Source: Sulfitobacter sp. F26169L
GTDB lineage: Bacteria > Pseudomonadota > Alphaproteobacteria > Rhodobacterales > Rhodobacteraceae
Assembly: GCF_026410285.1 (NCBI RefSeq)
Contig: NZ_JAPMLP010000008.1
Location: forward strand, 159,702-223,701
Direction: 5' to 3'
DNA length: 64,000 nt
Numbering within the stretch: position 1 is the stretch's first letter; every line of letters begins with the position of its first letter. The translations under genes and the position numbers were made by a program. Shown in pieces: positions 54,134 to 64,000 of this stretch. Under the pieces are notes generated by a model that was not told where the DNA came from, made no database searches, and was given only the letters and a program-made list of their open reading frames with translations.

Positions 54134-56338
54134 TTAGCGACCACGCCGCTTGACGCCGCCACGCATCCCGCCGCGCCCCATGGTGCTGCGACCGGATTTC
54201 TGCTGCGCATCGTTCACAGCCTTATCAACCGCATACTGGCGCGCCAGCGGATCATCGGCAATGGTCAGATCAACTGCTTCAAGGCGCTTGACCTCGTCAC
54301 GTAAACGCGCAGCTTCTTCAAACTCAAGGTTCTCTGCAGCTTTGCGCATATCGGTGCGCAGCCCTTCAAGAACGGTTTGCAGATTGCCCCCCGCCAGCGG
54401 GTTATCGATTTTGGCAGTAATGCGGGATTGATCCGTGTCGCCTTTATAAAGGCCAGCCAGAATATCCTCGACGTTCTTCTTGACGGTTGTGGGCGTGATG
54501 CCGTGCAGCTCGTTATAGGCGAGCTGTTTGGCGCGGCGACGGTCTGTCTCGCCCATCGCGCGTTCCATACTGCCTGTGATGCGGTCGGCGTACATGATAA
54601 CGCGGCCTTCAGCGTTCCGCGCCGCGCGGCCGATAGTCTGGATCAATGACGTTTCAGAGCGCAAAAAGCCCTCCTTGTCCGCATCCAGAATCGCCACCAA
54701 ACCGCATTCGGGAATATCCAGACCTTCGCGCAGCAGGTTGATCCCGATCAGCACGTCAAAAGCACCCAGTCGCAAGTCGCGCAGGATTTCGATCCGTTCA
54801 ATGGTGTCGATATCCGAGTGCATGTAGCGCACCCGAATACCCTGCTCGTGCATGTATTCTGTCAGATCTTCGGCCATGCGCTTGGTGAGGGTGGTGCACA
54901 GCGTGCGCATACCATCGGCTGCGACCTTGCGCACCTCGTCCAGCAAATCATCGACCTGCATCTCAACGGGGCGAATCTCGATCTGAGGGTCAATCAGGCC
55001 GGTGGGGCGGATGATCTGTTCGGTGAACACACCGCCTGCCTGTTCGATCTCCCACGCGGCGGGGGTAGCAGACACAAAGACGGATTGCGGACGCATCGCA
55101 TCCCATTCCTCGAACTTCAGCGGGCGGTTGTCCATACAGGACGGCAGGCGGAAGCCATGCTCGGCCAATGTGAATTTGCGCCGGTAGTCACCTTTGTACA
55201 TACCGCCGATCTGGGGCACGCTGACGTGGCTTTCATCGGCAAAGACAATTGCATTATCGGGGATGAATTCGAACAGGGTCGGGGGTGGCTCTCCGGGGGC
55301 GCGGCCGGTCAGGTAGCGCGAATAGTTCTCGATGCCGTTACACACGCCGGTTGCTTCCAGCATCTCCAGATCGAAATTGCAGCGTTGTTCCAGCCGTTGC
55401 GCCTCCAGCAGCTTGCCCTCGCTTACCAGCTGGTCCAGCCGCATCCGCAGTTCTTTCTTGATGCCTACCAGAGCCTGATTCATCGTGGGCTTGGGGGTGA
55501 CATAGTGTGAGTTCGCGTAAACGCGCACCTGCTCCATCGTGTCCGTCTTTTCACCCGTGAGGGGGTCAAATTCGGTGATGCTTTCCAGTTCTTCGCCAAA
55601 GAACGACAGACGCCACGCGCGATCATCAAGGTGGGCAGGGAAAATTTCCAGACTGTCACCGCGCACACGAAACGTACCGCGCTGAAAGGCGGCATCGTTG
55701 CGCTTGTACGCCTGCGCGACCAGATCGGCGATCACCTGCCGCTGGTCATATGATGACCCGACCTTCAAATCCTGTGTCATCGCGCCATAGGTTTCGACCG
55801 ACCCGATACCATAGATACAAGACACCGAGGCCACGATGATCACATCGTCGCGCTCCAGCAGCGAACGTGTAGCCGAGTGGCGCATCCGGTCAATCTGCTC
55901 GTTGATCTGGCTTTCCTTCTCGATGAAGGTATCGGACCGCGCCACGTAGGCTTCGGGTTGGTAATAGTCATAAAAGCTGACAAAATACTCGACCGCGTTA
56001 TCAGGGAAAAAGCCTTTGAATTCGCCAAACAACTGCGCGGCCAGCGTTTTGTTTGGCGCCAGAATAATGGCAGGGCGTTGGGTTTCCTCGATCATCTTGG
56101 CAATGGTAAAAGTTTTGCCGGTGCCGGTTGCGCCAAGCAGCACTTGGTTGCGCTCGCCGTTGCGGATGCCCTCGGACAGCTCCTTGATCGCCGCGGGCTG
56201 ATCCCCCGCCGGCTCGAATTCGGTCTTGAGCACAAATTTCTTGCCGCCTTCCAGCTTGCCGCGGGTGCGCACATCTGGGGCAGCGTTGGCCAGAATAGGC
56301 TCTGCAAGTTCGCTTTTGTCAGTCAGCGCATAGGGCAT
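54134..56338 (-). CDS. uvrB: Excinuclease ABC subunit B
   Basis: A 734-residue helicase-like damage-verification subunit of nucleotide excision repair. It has Walker A GATGTGKT (about residue 90), the beta-hairpin region [11 protein letters not shown], the DESH motif in VFADESHVS, helicase motifs LREGLDIPE and QTIGRAARN, and a C-terminal UvrC-binding UVR segment [15 protein letters not shown] followed by a Gly/Arg-rich tail. The N terminus is extended by about 35 residues before the usual start of homology. The only upstream site with LexA-like GTTC elements has the wrong spacing, so SOS control is not supported by what I see. Confidence 0.96.
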   Translation of the reverse strand: MPYALTDKSELAEPILANAAPDVRTRGKLEGGKKFVLKTEFEPAGDQPAAIKELSEGIRNGERNQVLLGATGTGKTFTIAKMIEETQRPAIILAPNKTLAAQLFGEFKGFFPDNAVEYFVSFYDYYQPEAYVARSDTFIEKESQINEQIDRMRHSATRSLLERDDVIIVASVSCIYGIGSVETYGAMTQDLKVGSSYDQRQVIADLVAQAYKRNDAAFQRGTFRVRGDSLEIFPAHLDDRAWRLSFFGEELESITEFDPLTGEKTDTMEQVRVYANSHYVTPKPTMNQALVGIKKELRMRLDQLVSEGKLLEAQRLEQRCNFDLEMLEATGVCNGIENYSRYLTGRAPGEPPPTLFEFIPDNAIVFADESHVSVPQIGGMYKGDYRRKFTLAEHGFRLPSCMDNRPLKFEEWDAMRPQSVFVSATPAAWEIEQAGGVFTEQIIRPTGLIDPQIEIRPVEMQVDDLLDEVRKVAADGMRTLCTTLTKRMAEDLTEYMHEQGIRVRYMHSDIDTIERIEILRDLRLGAFDVLIGINLLREGLDIPECGLVAILDADKEGFLRSETSLIQTIGRAARNAEGRVIMYADRITGSMERAMGETDRRRAKQLAYNELHGITPTTVKKNVEDILAGLYKGDTDQSRITAKIDNPLAGGNLQTVLEGLRTDMRKAAENLEFEEAARLRDEVKRLEAVDLTIADDPLARQYAVDKAVNDAQQKSGRSTMGRGGMRGGVKRRGR

Positions 56339-56496
56339 TGGACAGTCTCCGGTTTGGCGTCCTGTATAAGTGTCATGTTTTACGCACGGTTCAAGACGCA
56401 GCGCGTGTTCACCTGTCAGAAACTGTCAGCAGCAGGCGCTCTTGATCCGACAGCGCCGCCATGTCATATCCGGTGCAGCAACGACGGAGAGCTTAG

Positions 56497-56808
56497 ATGC
56501 GCGCGAGAATCTATCAACCAGCCAGAACCGCAATGTCATCGGGTACGGCAAAAACCCACATGTGGGTGTTGGAATTCGCACCGGCCGTGGCCCGTGAGGT
56601 TGATCCGCTGATGGGCTGGACCTCCTCTTCTGATACGCAAAGCCAAGTGAAGCTGCAATTCGCTACCAAGGAAAAAGCAGTGGAATACGCCGAAGAGCAT
56701 GGCATCACCGTGCAAATTCAAGATCCCAATCGCCGCAAGCCCAACATTCGCGCTGGCGGCTACGGCGAAAACTTCGCGACAAACCGTCGGGGTTCTTGGA
56801 CGCATTAA
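56497..56808 (+). CDS. NDUFS4-like complex I accessory subunit (ETC complex I subunit)
   Basis: A 103-residue protein of the NDUFS4/18-kDa family. Landmarks are [46 protein letters not shown] and the C-terminal RRGSWTH. Alphaproteobacteria carry this accessory subunit of NADH:ubiquinone oxidoreductase, inherited by mitochondria, usually away from the nuo operon as here. It ends at its own terminator. Role in assembly or stability of complex I is inferred from the mitochondrial homologue. Confidence 0.92.
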   Translation: MRARIYQPARTAMSSGTAKTHMWVLEFAPAVAREVDPLMGWTSSSDTQSQVKLQFATKEKAVEYAEEHGITVQIQDPNRRKPNIRAGGYGENFATNRRGSWTH

Positions 56809-56849
56809 TCCTTCGCGGACGACAAGAAACAATACAGAGAAAAACTTGC

Positions 56850-56880
56850 GGGCGACCTATCCGGTCGCCCTTCGTCTTTT
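56850..56880 (+). terminator. Terminator of the NDUFS4-like gene
   Basis: GGGCGACC/GGTCGCCC stem with a five-base loop, followed by TTCGTCTTTT, 42 bases after the stop. Confidence 0.8.
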
Positions 56881-56898
56881 CTGAAAGAGGTGTTTTCA

Positions 56899-57828
56899 AT
56901 GACAATTACCCATCTCGTCACCCATTCTGGCGGGTTCCATGCAGATGAATTGCTTTCGACTGTCATATTGTCGCGGCTGTTTCCGCAGGCAGAACTGGTA
57001 CGGTCCCGTGATGCTGCGTGGATCACACCGTCGCCTGAAAAGATCATCTATGACGTGGGTCGCGACTATGACGCCGCTGCGCAACTGTTTGACCACCACC
57101 AGCGGCCCAACCCGCTGCGTGAGGATGGCCAGCCCTACAGCTCTTTCGGGTTGATCTGGTTGCATTACGGGCGCGACTATCTGCGCGCCCTGGATGTTCC
57201 AGAGGCAGATATCGAGGATATTCACAGCAGCTTTGATGCCGGTTTTGTCCTGCCGATCGATCTGGTCGATAACGGCGCATTGGCCCCCGCAACGGCTGGG
57301 CAATTGGCAGGCATGACCCTGCCCGTGTTGCTTGAAACGCTTAAACCTGTCTTCGACAATCGCGGGGCAGGGGCTGATGATCAGGCGTTTGCGGCCGCCG
57401 TGCCGGTCGCGCGGGCGTTCGTCGAAGCATCCATCGCTGGCAAAGCCGCCAAACGTCGCGCCAAAGCGATGGTGCTGAGGGCGATTGCCGAGACAGGCCG
57501 CGCGCGGGTTCTCGAGCTGCCCATGGGCATGCCGTTTCGCGCCGCCATTGAAGAGGCAGGCGCCGATCATTTGCTGTTTGTTGTGCATCCGCGTGACACA
57601 GACTGGGCCATCACCGGCATCCGGCTGAGTGGTGACAGTTTTGAACAGCGCGCAGATTTGCCTGCCGCGTGGGCGGGGCTGACCGATGATGCGCTGGAAC
57701 AGGCCAGCGGTGTGAAGGGGGCAAAGTTTTGCCACAACGGGCGGTTTATTGCCGTTGCCGATACCCGCGAAGCGGCGTTGCGGATGGCAGACCTCGCCGT
57801 GCAAGAAGCGCAACAACCCGTTACTTAG
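56899..57828 (+). CDS. MYG1-family DHH-type hydrolase
   Basis: A 309-residue protein of the MYG1/GAMM12 family, related to DHH phosphoesterases. Candidate metal-binding elements are THSGGFHADE near the start, YDVGRDYD and the paired His of FDHHQ. Eukaryotic MYG1 is a 3'-5' RNA exonuclease; bacterial members have not, as far as I know, been tested. The ATG at 56899 was favoured over GTG at 56890 because AAGAGG then has the right distance and the conserved TITHLVTHSG starts directly after. Confidence 0.88.
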   Translation: MTITHLVTHSGGFHADELLSTVILSRLFPQAELVRSRDAAWITPSPEKIIYDVGRDYDAAAQLFDHHQRPNPLREDGQPYSSFGLIWLHYGRDYLRALDVPEADIEDIHSSFDAGFVLPIDLVDNGALAPATAGQLAGMTLPVLLETLKPVFDNRGAGADDQAFAAAVPVARAFVEASIAGKAAKRRAKAMVLRAIAETGRARVLELPMGMPFRAAIEEAGADHLLFVVHPRDTDWAITGIRLSGDSFEQRADLPAAWAGLTDDALEQASGVKGAKFCHNGRFIAVADTREAALRMADLAVQEAQQPVT

Positions 57829-57953
57829 TGCTGTTCGGCATCTGAATTCTTGGCAGTGCCCTCGGGAATTTCTTTCGTATACTACGGTATACTATCGACG
57901 CCTGCCGTTGCATCCGCTAAGAGGTGGCCAAACCACATATAAGGAGTCTTCTG

Positions 57954-60143
57954 ATGTCTGATATCATTTACACCAAAGTGGACGAAGCGCCCGAATTGGC
58001 GTCTGCATCCTTCCTGCCCATCATCCAGAAATTTGCCGCCGCTGCCGGCGTTTCTGTCGGAACAAAAGACATCAGCCTTGCAGGCCGTATCCTCGCCACC
58101 TTCCCCGAGCATCTGGACGAGGCGCAGCGCCAGTCGGACGATCTTGCCGAACTGGGTCGCTTGGTAAAAACAACCGACGCAAACGTCATCAAACTCCCCA
58201 ATATCTCCGCGTCTGTTCCGCAGCTGGTTGCAGCGGTGAAAGAGCTTCAGTCGCAGGGTTTTGCGCTGCCGGATTATCCCGAAGCGCCCAAAAGCGATGA
58301 AGAAAAAGAAATCCGCGCAAAGTACGACACGCTGAAAGGCTCTGCCGTGAACCCTGTTCTGCGCGAAGGCAACTCTGACCGCCGCGCCGCCAAAGCTGTT
58401 AAAAGCTTTGCCCAGAAGAACCCGCACCGCATGGGTGACTGGACGGCCGACAGCAAAACACAGGTTTCCGCAATGTCGGGTGGTGATTTCTTCTCGAACG
58501 AGACATCGGCGACCCTGTCCGATGAGGCGACAGCAAAAATCGTGCTGGTCAATGACGATGGTGAAACGGTTCTCAAAGACGGTTTGACATATCCCGCCGG
58601 CACCGTGGTTGACGCAACTTACATGAGCGCCGATGCACTTCAGTCTTTCCTGAAAGACGAAATCGAGCAGACCAAAAAAGACGGCACGCTGTTTTCACTG
58701 CATATGAAGGCCACCATGATGAAGGTGTCCGACCCGATCATTTTCGGCCACGCGGTAAAGGCATATCTTGCGCCGGTGTTTGAAAAGCACGGTGATGCGA
58801 TGCGCGATCTGGGTGTGAACCCGAACTCGGGTCTTGGTGATCTGCTGGAGCGGGTCAAGGGCAACGCCGATATCATGGCCGATATCGAAGCCTGCATGGC
58901 CGAGCGCCCGCCGATGTACATGGTCGATTCCGACAAGGGCATCACAAACCTGCATGTTCCATCGGACGTGATTATTGACGCCTCCATGCCCGCGCTGATC
59001 CGCGCAGGCGGCAAAGGCTGGGGGCCGGACGGGAACGAATCCGACACGAATTGCGTGATCCCGGATAATTCCTACGCGCCTGTTTATGATGAAACGATCA
59101 AGTTCTTCAAAGAAAATGGCAAGCTTGATCCGGCAACTGCTGGCACCGTCCAGAACATCGGTCTGATGGCACAGAAGGCCGAAGAATACGGCTCCCACCC
59201 GACCACATTCGAAATGCCCGCAGCAGGCACTGTCAAGATGATCCTTGGCGATGGCACGGTGCTGCATGAGCACAAGGTTGAAAAGGGCGACATCTGGCGC
59301 TCTGCCTCTGCCCGTAAGGCGCCGATCGAAGACTGGGTGAACCTTGCGATTGACCGCCAGAAAGCTGAAGGCTGCCGCGCGATTTTCTGGCTGGATGCCG
59401 ACCGCGCCCATGATGCGGAACTGATCGCTTATGTGAAGCCGATCCTCGAAGCAAAGGGTGTTGTCGACAAATTCGAGATCATGGCCCCCCGCGAAGCCAC
59501 GCGCGCCTCGCTTGAGACAATCACTAAGGGTGAAAATACAATCGCCATCACCGGCAACGTGCTGCGCGACTACCTGACCGATCTGTTCCCGATTCTGGAA
59601 CTGGCGACATCTGCCAAGATGTTGTCGATTGTAAAACTGATGAACGGTGGCGGCTTGTTTGAAACCGGCGCTGGCGGCTCTGCCCCCAAGCACGTTCAGC
59701 AATTGCAACAGGAAAACCATCTGCGCTGGGACAGTCTGGGTGAATTCTGCGCGCTGGGTGAAAGCCTGACGTTCCTTGCGGATGCCAAGAACAATGAAAA
59801 GGCGCGTGTGCTGGGGCAGGCGGTAGATGCCGCGACCCAAGGTATACTCGACAATGGCCGCTCGCCCTCGCGCAAGGTCGGTGAGCCTGACAACCGCGAC
59901 AGCCACTACTGGTTCGCGCGCTACTGGGCGCAGGCCCTGGCCGATCAGAAAGACGATGCAGAACTGGCCGAGCATTTTGCGCCGGTCGCCAAAGCGCTGG
60001 GCGAGAACGAAGACAAGATCATCTCCGAACTTGCCGCGGCACAGGGCAGCCCTGCCGATCTGGGCGGGTATTATCACACGGACGACGCCAAGACCGCAGC
60101 AGTTATGCGCCCGTCGAAAACCCTGAACGACATTATCGGGTAA
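57954..60143 (+). CDS. icd: Isocitrate dehydrogenase, NADP-dependent, monomeric type
   Basis: A 729-residue monomeric IDH, about twice as long as the dimeric form. It oxidises isocitrate to 2-oxoglutarate and CO2 with NADP in the TCA cycle. Diagnostic stretches are [40 protein letters not shown] and [12 protein letters not shown]. The ATG at 57954 follows AAGGAG. Two tandem GTATAC sites 10 bp apart lie upstream and may mark a promoter or operator. A strong terminator follows. Confidence 0.96.
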   Translation: MSDIIYTKVDEAPELASASFLPIIQKFAAAAGVSVGTKDISLAGRILATFPEHLDEAQRQSDDLAELGRLVKTTDANVIKLPNISASVPQLVAAVKELQSQGFALPDYPEAPKSDEEKEIRAKYDTLKGSAVNPVLREGNSDRRAAKAVKSFAQKNPHRMGDWTADSKTQVSAMSGGDFFSNETSATLSDEATAKIVLVNDDGETVLKDGLTYPAGTVVDATYMSADALQSFLKDEIEQTKKDGTLFSLHMKATMMKVSDPIIFGHAVKAYLAPVFEKHGDAMRDLGVNPNSGLGDLLERVKGNADIMADIEACMAERPPMYMVDSDKGITNLHVPSDVIIDASMPALIRAGGKGWGPDGNESDTNCVIPDNSYAPVYDETIKFFKENGKLDPATAGTVQNIGLMAQKAEEYGSHPTTFEMPAAGTVKMILGDGTVLHEHKVEKGDIWRSASARKAPIEDWVNLAIDRQKAEGCRAIFWLDADRAHDAELIAYVKPILEAKGVVDKFEIMAPREATRASLETITKGENTIAITGNVLRDYLTDLFPILELATSAKMLSIVKLMNGGGLFETGAGGSAPKHVQQLQQENHLRWDSLGEFCALGESLTFLADAKNNEKARVLGQAVDAATQGILDNGRSPSRKVGEPDNRDSHYWFARYWAQALADQKDDAELAEHFAPVAKALGENEDKIISELAAAQGSPADLGGYYHTDDAKTAAVMRPSKTLNDIIG

Positions 60144-60165
60144 CTGTCCGATACCCCGATCATCA

Positions 60166-60196
60166 GGCCGCGCTTTGCAAAAAGCGCGGCCTTTTT
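60166..60196 (+). terminator. Terminator of icd
   Basis: GGCCGCGCTTT/AAAGCGCGGCC stem of eleven bases with GCAA loop, followed by TTTTT, 22 bases after the stop. Confidence 0.9.
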
Positions 60197-60296
60197 CGTG
60201 TTTGCCCCGGCGGAGCAAGCTTGATTGAAAATGGGGCTTGGCGGCCTCGCACTGCGCCGCTATCAATCGGCTTCCGACCTTGAAAAGGAGCCTGCC

Positions 60297-62618
60297 ATGA
60301 GTGCTGTCGCTGATCGTATTGCCCGTAATATCGCAGACGATATCGGTGCCAGTCCGGCGCAAGTAACCGCCACGGTTGCATTGCTGGACGGGGGGGACAC
60401 GGTGCCGTTTGTGGCGCGCTACCGCAAAGAGGCGACTGGCGGTCTTGATGATACCCAGCTTCGCCGCCTTGCCGAGCGGCTGGATTATCTGCGTGACCTT
60501 GAAAAGCGCCGTGCAAGCATCCTTGGTGAAATTACATCACAGGGCAAACTGACCGATGCGCTGGCGCGCGAGATTGCCAAGGCCGACACGAAATCGGTGC
60601 TGGAAGATCTCTATCTGCCGTTCAAACCCAAGCGGCGCACCAAAGCGATGATCGCCCGCGAAAACGGGTTGGAACCATTGCTGCGTGCCATTCTTGAAAA
60701 TCGCACAGCTGATCCCGCCAAGCTGGCGCAATCCTATCTGGGCGACACGGTCGCAACCGAAAAAGACGCGCTGAACGGCGCACGTGACATTCTGGTAGAA
60801 GAGCTGGGCGAAAACGCCACCTTGCTGGGGCGTCTGCGCGATGTGATGCAGAAAGAGGCGCTGATCACCGCGCGCGTGATTGCAGGCAAAGAAGAGACCG
60901 GCGCGAAATTCTCGGATTACTTCGATCACAGCGAAAAGTGGGCAACGATACCGGAACACCGAGCGCTTGCCATTCTGCGCGCTGCCAAGGAAGAAGTCGT
61001 CACACTCAACATCGCGCCCGATCCGGAGGTTGGTCTGCCGCGCATCATCAACATCATCGCGGCAGAAATCGGAATAACGGGCCAGGGGGCTGGTGATCTG
61101 TGGTTGCGCGGTGTGGTAAGCTGGGCGTGGAACCTAAAGCTTGGCCTGTCGATGTTCATGGATCTGATGGCCGATCTACGTCAACGCGCCCATGCCGCTG
61201 CAATAGATGTGTTTGCGCGCAATCTGCGTGATTTGTTGTTGGCCGCCCCTGCGGGAGCGCGCGCAACGCTGGGTCTTGATCCTGGTATCCGCACAGGCTG
61301 CAAGCTGGCCGTGGTGGATGAAACGGGCAAGCTGTTAGAGACAGCGACGATTTATCCGTTCCAGCCGCGCAATGATCTGCGCGGGGCAGAGGAAGCGCTG
61401 ATCCAGTTAATCCGCCGCCACAAGATTGCCCTGATCGCGGTGGGCAATGGCACCGCCAGCCGTGAATCCGAACGGCTTGTCGCGGATGTGATCAAGCGCT
61501 TGCCAGCAGGCAGCCCCCGCCCGACGCCTGTTATCGTTTCCGAAGCAGGCGCGTCGGTCTATTCGGCGTCCGAACTGGCCTCGCAGGAATTTCCCGATAT
61601 CGATGTATCCCTGCGCGGCGCGGTATCCATCGCGCGCCGCTTGCAGGACCCGCTGGCCGAACTGGTAAAAATCGAACCCCAGGCTATCGGGGTAGGGCAA
61701 TACCAGCATGACGTTGATCAACGACGTCTTGCACAAACCCTTGCTGCGGTTGTCGAGGATGCTGTGAACGCGGTGGGCGTCAACGTTAACATGGCATCCG
61801 CGCCGCTGCTGTCCCATGTGGCAGGACTTGGCCCGTCGCTGGCGCAGTCCATATTGGCGCATCGTGATGCAAACGGCCCGTTTGCAAACCGCAAGGCGCT
61901 TTTGAAGGTGGCAGGGTTGGGGCCGAAAGCGTTTGAGCAATGCGCGGGCTTTTTGCGGATCACCGACGGGACGGAACCGCTTGATGCATCATCCGTCCAC
62001 CCCGAGGCTTACGGGCTTGCGCGCAAGATCGTGCAAGCCTGCGGTCGCGATATCCGCGCAATCATGGGCGACAGCAGCGCGTTGGCAAATGTCACGGCAG
62101 AGCAGTTTGTCGATGATACCTTCGGTCTGCCCACTGTCCGCGATATTCTGGCAGAGCTGGAAAAGCCCGGCCGTGACCCGCGCCCGACATTCAAAACCGC
62201 CACCTTTGCCGAAGGTATCGACAGTATTACAGACCTCAAGGCTGGCATGTCACTGGAAGGAACTGTGACAAACGTTGCGGCCTTTGGTGCCTTTGTTGAT
62301 ATAGGTGTACATCAGGACGGGTTGGTGCATGTCAGCCAGCTTGCCGATCGCTTTGTCAAAGACCCGCACGAAGTTGTCAAAGCCGGTGATATCGTGCGGG
62401 TGCGGGTGACCGAAGTAGACGTTGCCCGCAAACGGATCGGTCTGAGCATGCGCAGGGATGGCGGCGGGGCGTCTGCACAAAATAAACAGCCCGAGAAACA
62501 GCCCAGGTCGAACAAGAAGCCAAAAACTGCCAAGCCGGCCCAATCACAAGGCGAGGGTCAGGGCGCATTTGGTTCGGCGCTGGCCGCCGCGATGAAACGC
62601 CCTGCCAGTGGCGCCTAA
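60297..62618 (+). CDS. tex: Tex-family RNA-binding transcription accessory protein
   Basis: A 773-residue Tex protein: an N-terminal helical Tex domain, a YqgF-like RNase H fold (LGLDPGIRTGCKLAVVD), helix-hairpin-helix repeats (VAGLGPSLAQSILAH, VAGLGPKAFEQCAG) and a C-terminal S1 RNA-binding domain (VTNVAAFGAFVDIGVHQDGLVH). A basic Gln/Lys/Pro tail follows. Tex binds RNA and affects transcription and stress tolerance. The ATG at 60297 follows AAAAGGAG. It is about 150 bp after icd. Confidence 0.95.
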   Translation: MSAVADRIARNIADDIGASPAQVTATVALLDGGDTVPFVARYRKEATGGLDDTQLRRLAERLDYLRDLEKRRASILGEITSQGKLTDALAREIAKADTKSVLEDLYLPFKPKRRTKAMIARENGLEPLLRAILENRTADPAKLAQSYLGDTVATEKDALNGARDILVEELGENATLLGRLRDVMQKEALITARVIAGKEETGAKFSDYFDHSEKWATIPEHRALAILRAAKEEVVTLNIAPDPEVGLPRIINIIAAEIGITGQGAGDLWLRGVVSWAWNLKLGLSMFMDLMADLRQRAHAAAIDVFARNLRDLLLAAPAGARATLGLDPGIRTGCKLAVVDETGKLLETATIYPFQPRNDLRGAEEALIQLIRRHKIALIAVGNGTASRESERLVADVIKRLPAGSPRPTPVIVSEAGASVYSASELASQEFPDIDVSLRGAVSIARRLQDPLAELVKIEPQAIGVGQYQHDVDQRRLAQTLAAVVEDAVNAVGVNVNMASAPLLSHVAGLGPSLAQSILAHRDANGPFANRKALLKVAGLGPKAFEQCAGFLRITDGTEPLDASSVHPEAYGLARKIVQACGRDIRAIMGDSSALANVTAEQFVDDTFGLPTVRDILAELEKPGRDPRPTFKTATFAEGIDSITDLKAGMSLEGTVTNVAAFGAFVDIGVHQDGLVHVSQLADRFVKDPHEVVKAGDIVRVRVTEVDVARKRIGLSMRRDGGGASAQNKQPEKQPRSNKKPKTAKPAQSQGEGQGAFGSALAAAMKRPASGA

Positions 62619-62738
62619 CGGTAGAGCATAACCCCGAGAGCGGTGCGGTATTGTGGTCAAAACAATGGCTTGCTGTATTGTAGAAAATAGCACACCAAAT
62701 CACTGATGAAATTTTGCCTATAGAATAAGGACACGCTC

Positions 62739-63545
62739 ATGGCTCTTGCAATCGATACGGCCCAGTATACCAACCTTGACGTTAAAGATCATGGTGAAGG
62801 CGTCTGGGTAGTGACGTTGAACCGTCCGGCAAAGCGCAATGCGCTGGACATCGATACGATCGAGGAACTGGTCGAGTTTTTTTCAACCGCACCACGCGCA
62901 GGTGTGCGTGCGGTTGTGCTGGCCGGAGCAGGGGATCACTTCTGCGCAGGCCTTGATCTGATTGAACACCATGACGAAGACCGCAGCCCGGCCGATTTCA
63001 TGCATGTCTGCTTGCGCTGGCACGAAGCGTTTAATAAAATGGAATATGGCGGCGTACCCGTGATCGCTGCATTGCAAGGCGCCGTTGTCGGTGGAGGTCT
63101 GGAGCTGGCCAGCTCAGCCCACATCCGTGTAATGGACCAGACAGCCTACTTCGCCCTACCTGAAGGTCAGCGCGGCTTGTTCACCGGTGGCGGGGCAACC
63201 ATCCGCGTCACCGATCTGGTCGGTAAATCCCGTATGATAGACATGATGCTGACAGGACGCGTTTATCAGGGTCAGGAAGCTGTCGATCTGGGACTGGCCC
63301 AGTATATCGTAGACGGCTCAAGCTATGATGCCGCGCTGGAACTGGCGCGCAAGGCAGCGCAGAACCTTCCACTATCCAATTTCGCAATCTGCTCGGCCGT
63401 CAGCCACATGCAGAACATGTCGGCAATGGATGCCGCCTATGCCGAAGCAGTCGTTGCAGGTGTCGTGAACACTCAGCCGGACGCGCGCGCACGCCTTGCC
63501 GCATTCGCCGATAAAAGCGCAGCACGCGTACGCCCGAACGACTAA
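62739..63545 (+). CDS. Enoyl-CoA hydratase/isomerase (crotonase) family protein
   Basis: A 268-residue crotonase-fold protein. The CoA-binding and oxyanion-hole pieces are [24 protein letters not shown] and [17 protein letters not shown]. The usual second Glu position appears as [17 protein letters not shown], where hydratases often have Glu. The reaction (hydratase, isomerase or other) cannot be fixed from sequence. A 120-bp AT-richer leader precedes it, with AAGGA before the ATG. A hairpin TCTGGCACC/GGTGCCAGA at 63552-63576 follows the stop. Confidence 0.87.
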   Translation: MALAIDTAQYTNLDVKDHGEGVWVVTLNRPAKRNALDIDTIEELVEFFSTAPRAGVRAVVLAGAGDHFCAGLDLIEHHDEDRSPADFMHVCLRWHEAFNKMEYGGVPVIAALQGAVVGGGLELASSAHIRVMDQTAYFALPEGQRGLFTGGGATIRVTDLVGKSRMIDMMLTGRVYQGQEAVDLGLAQYIVDGSSYDAALELARKAAQNLPLSNFAICSAVSHMQNMSAMDAAYAEAVVAGVVNTQPDARARLAAFADKSAARVRPND

Positions 63546-64000
63546 AAATGTTCTGGCACCCTATTGTGGTGCCAGACCGTCCTCACTTGGTTGAAGTTCC
63601 TTCCGGAATCTCCTTCGTGTGACAAAAACCAAATCCCAAACACATCGATGTACTTCACGGGTTGCCGGATCCAGCCGAATCCGTGCGGTTCGATGCAATC
63701 GTAACCAAGGCCCAGTTTGATTCTGGTGATTCCATGGCAGAATCGGGATGGAACGGCTGATTCACACCCCTGATGGTCAGAAATACAGCTGAGTCTGCCT
63801 GATTTTCAGAGACCAGGGAGAATTTGACTGAAAGCGGCGTGCTCTCTGAAGAAATGATTATCAAATAAAATCATTAATATACAGCGTCTTATACTGAAAA
63901 ACGCAAGAAGTTTGGATTTTTTGCGGAAAGCGCTTGCGGGTCTTTGAAAGTAACACTAGAACGCCTCTTACCGAAGCGCAGCAATGAGCGACGGGGCAGC
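63546..64000. other. 455-bp stretch without a convincing gene, leading to an rRNA-type promoter
   Basis: After the crotonase gene lies a hairpin at 63552-63576 without a T run. About 63650-63850 contains an unassigned 69-codon minus-strand frame and the perfect inverted repeat GATTCTG/CAGAATC (63719-63744 region), which may be a decayed coding or insertion-sequence edge. At 63853-63875 AATGATT and AATCATT form an AT-rich inverted repeat. From about 63870 the sequence is AT-rich and then turns into the promoter at 63934-63962. Confidence 0.5.
63934..63962 (+). promoter_or_regulatory. Probable rRNA-operon promoter
   Basis: TTGCGG (63934-63939), exactly 17 bases, then TAGAAC (63957-63962), preceded by an AT-rich tract that could be an UP element. 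The following CGCCTCTTACCGAAGCG resembles rRNA leaders of Rhodobacteraceae as I remember them. The 16S gene would lie beyond the right edge. The promoter shape is seen; the rRNA identity is inference. Confidence 0.55.

Noticed and set aside
56395..56416. Two GTTC elements upstream of uvrB as a LexA box
   Set aside because: They are separated by 14 bases rather than the 7 expected for the alphaproteobacterial GTTC-N7-GTTC box.
58695..60362. Long open frame antisense to icd (about 555 codons)
   Set aside because: The icd frame is fully conserved and explains the sequence; the antisense product is rich in Arg, Gln and His with no family match.
63552..63576. Hairpin after the crotonase gene as a rho-independent terminator
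   Set aside because: The stem is good but no T run follows; kept only as a hairpin.
63655..63864. 69-codon minus-strand frame near the right edge
   Set aside because: No ribosome-binding site, no recognisable domain, and unusual composition; treated as non-coding.

Overview
The window is a gene-dense stretch of about 60 % G+C (judged by eye) chromosome from an alphaproteobacterium, almost certainly a marine Rhodobacteraceae (roseobacter-group) species. Supporting signs are the class I lysyl-tRNA synthetase, the monomeric NADP isocitrate dehydrogenase, the NDUFS4-type complex I accessory protein, the iron-sulfur bacterial photolyase and the complete mreBCD-mrdA-rodA block. No species name can be given from sequence alone. 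No tRNA, CRISPR array, prophage or intact mobile element was found. The right edge ends inside what looks like an rRNA operon promoter and leader.

Layout. 1-4 kb: coaBC (cut by the left edge), dut, a membrane-anchored moeB-like gene and an M3 oligopeptidase. 4-11.3 kb, minus strand: ghrA with a VOC protein, then the cell-shape operon mreB-mreC-mreD-mrdA-rodA. 11.4-19.6 kb: a VOC protein, an exported unknown, leuA preceded by a short Leu-rich leader peptide with alternative hairpins, an SDR-photolyase pair, a DUF922 protein, an ArsR regulator facing an ABM/NIPSNAP pair, and an FkbM methyltransferase. 19.6-26.3 kb: a MORN-repeat protein, nadE, a second-type gltX, a gamma-glutamylcyclotransferase, a GcvH-like protein that has lost the lipoyl lysine, and an inositol-monophosphatase-family protein. 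26.4-30.3 kb: an FtsX-type ABC exporter divergent from a TesA-type esterase.

30.4-40.8 kb is the most coherent metabolic island, a reductive pyrimidine degradation regulon. It holds preT, a DUF1428 gene, preA, a RutR-like TetR regulator, beta-ureidopropionase, dihydropyrimidinase and a four-gene NitT/TauT-type ABC importer. Two copies of the same 16-bp palindrome (TTTACCA-N2-TGGTAAA type) sit upstream of the two transcription units and are the likely operators. Together the genes would import a pyrimidine, reduce it with NADH, open the ring and release beta-alanine, CO2 and ammonia.

40.9-56.3 kb: a small membrane protein, an L,D-transpeptidase, a cold-shock protein, ettA, nadD, a DMT transporter, a Tat-exported DacB, a TerB-like protein, class I lysS, a DUF4864 protein, a large beta-helix protein without a signal peptide, an outer-membrane-like protein, a PLDc_N protein, an NYN nuclease and uvrB. 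56.4-63.5 kb: NDUFS4-like protein, MYG1-family hydrolase, monomeric icd, tex and a crotonase-family protein. The last 455 bp carry no convincing gene and lead into the probable rRNA promoter.

Main items for a second look: the lysine-less GcvH paralogue; the leuA leader with interlocked hairpins; the paired RutR-type operators with a DUF1428 gene embedded in preT-preA; two copies of a dispersed palindromic intergenic repeat, one touching the hydA ribosome-binding site; the rRNA-type promoter at the right edge; and the signal-less beta-helix protein.
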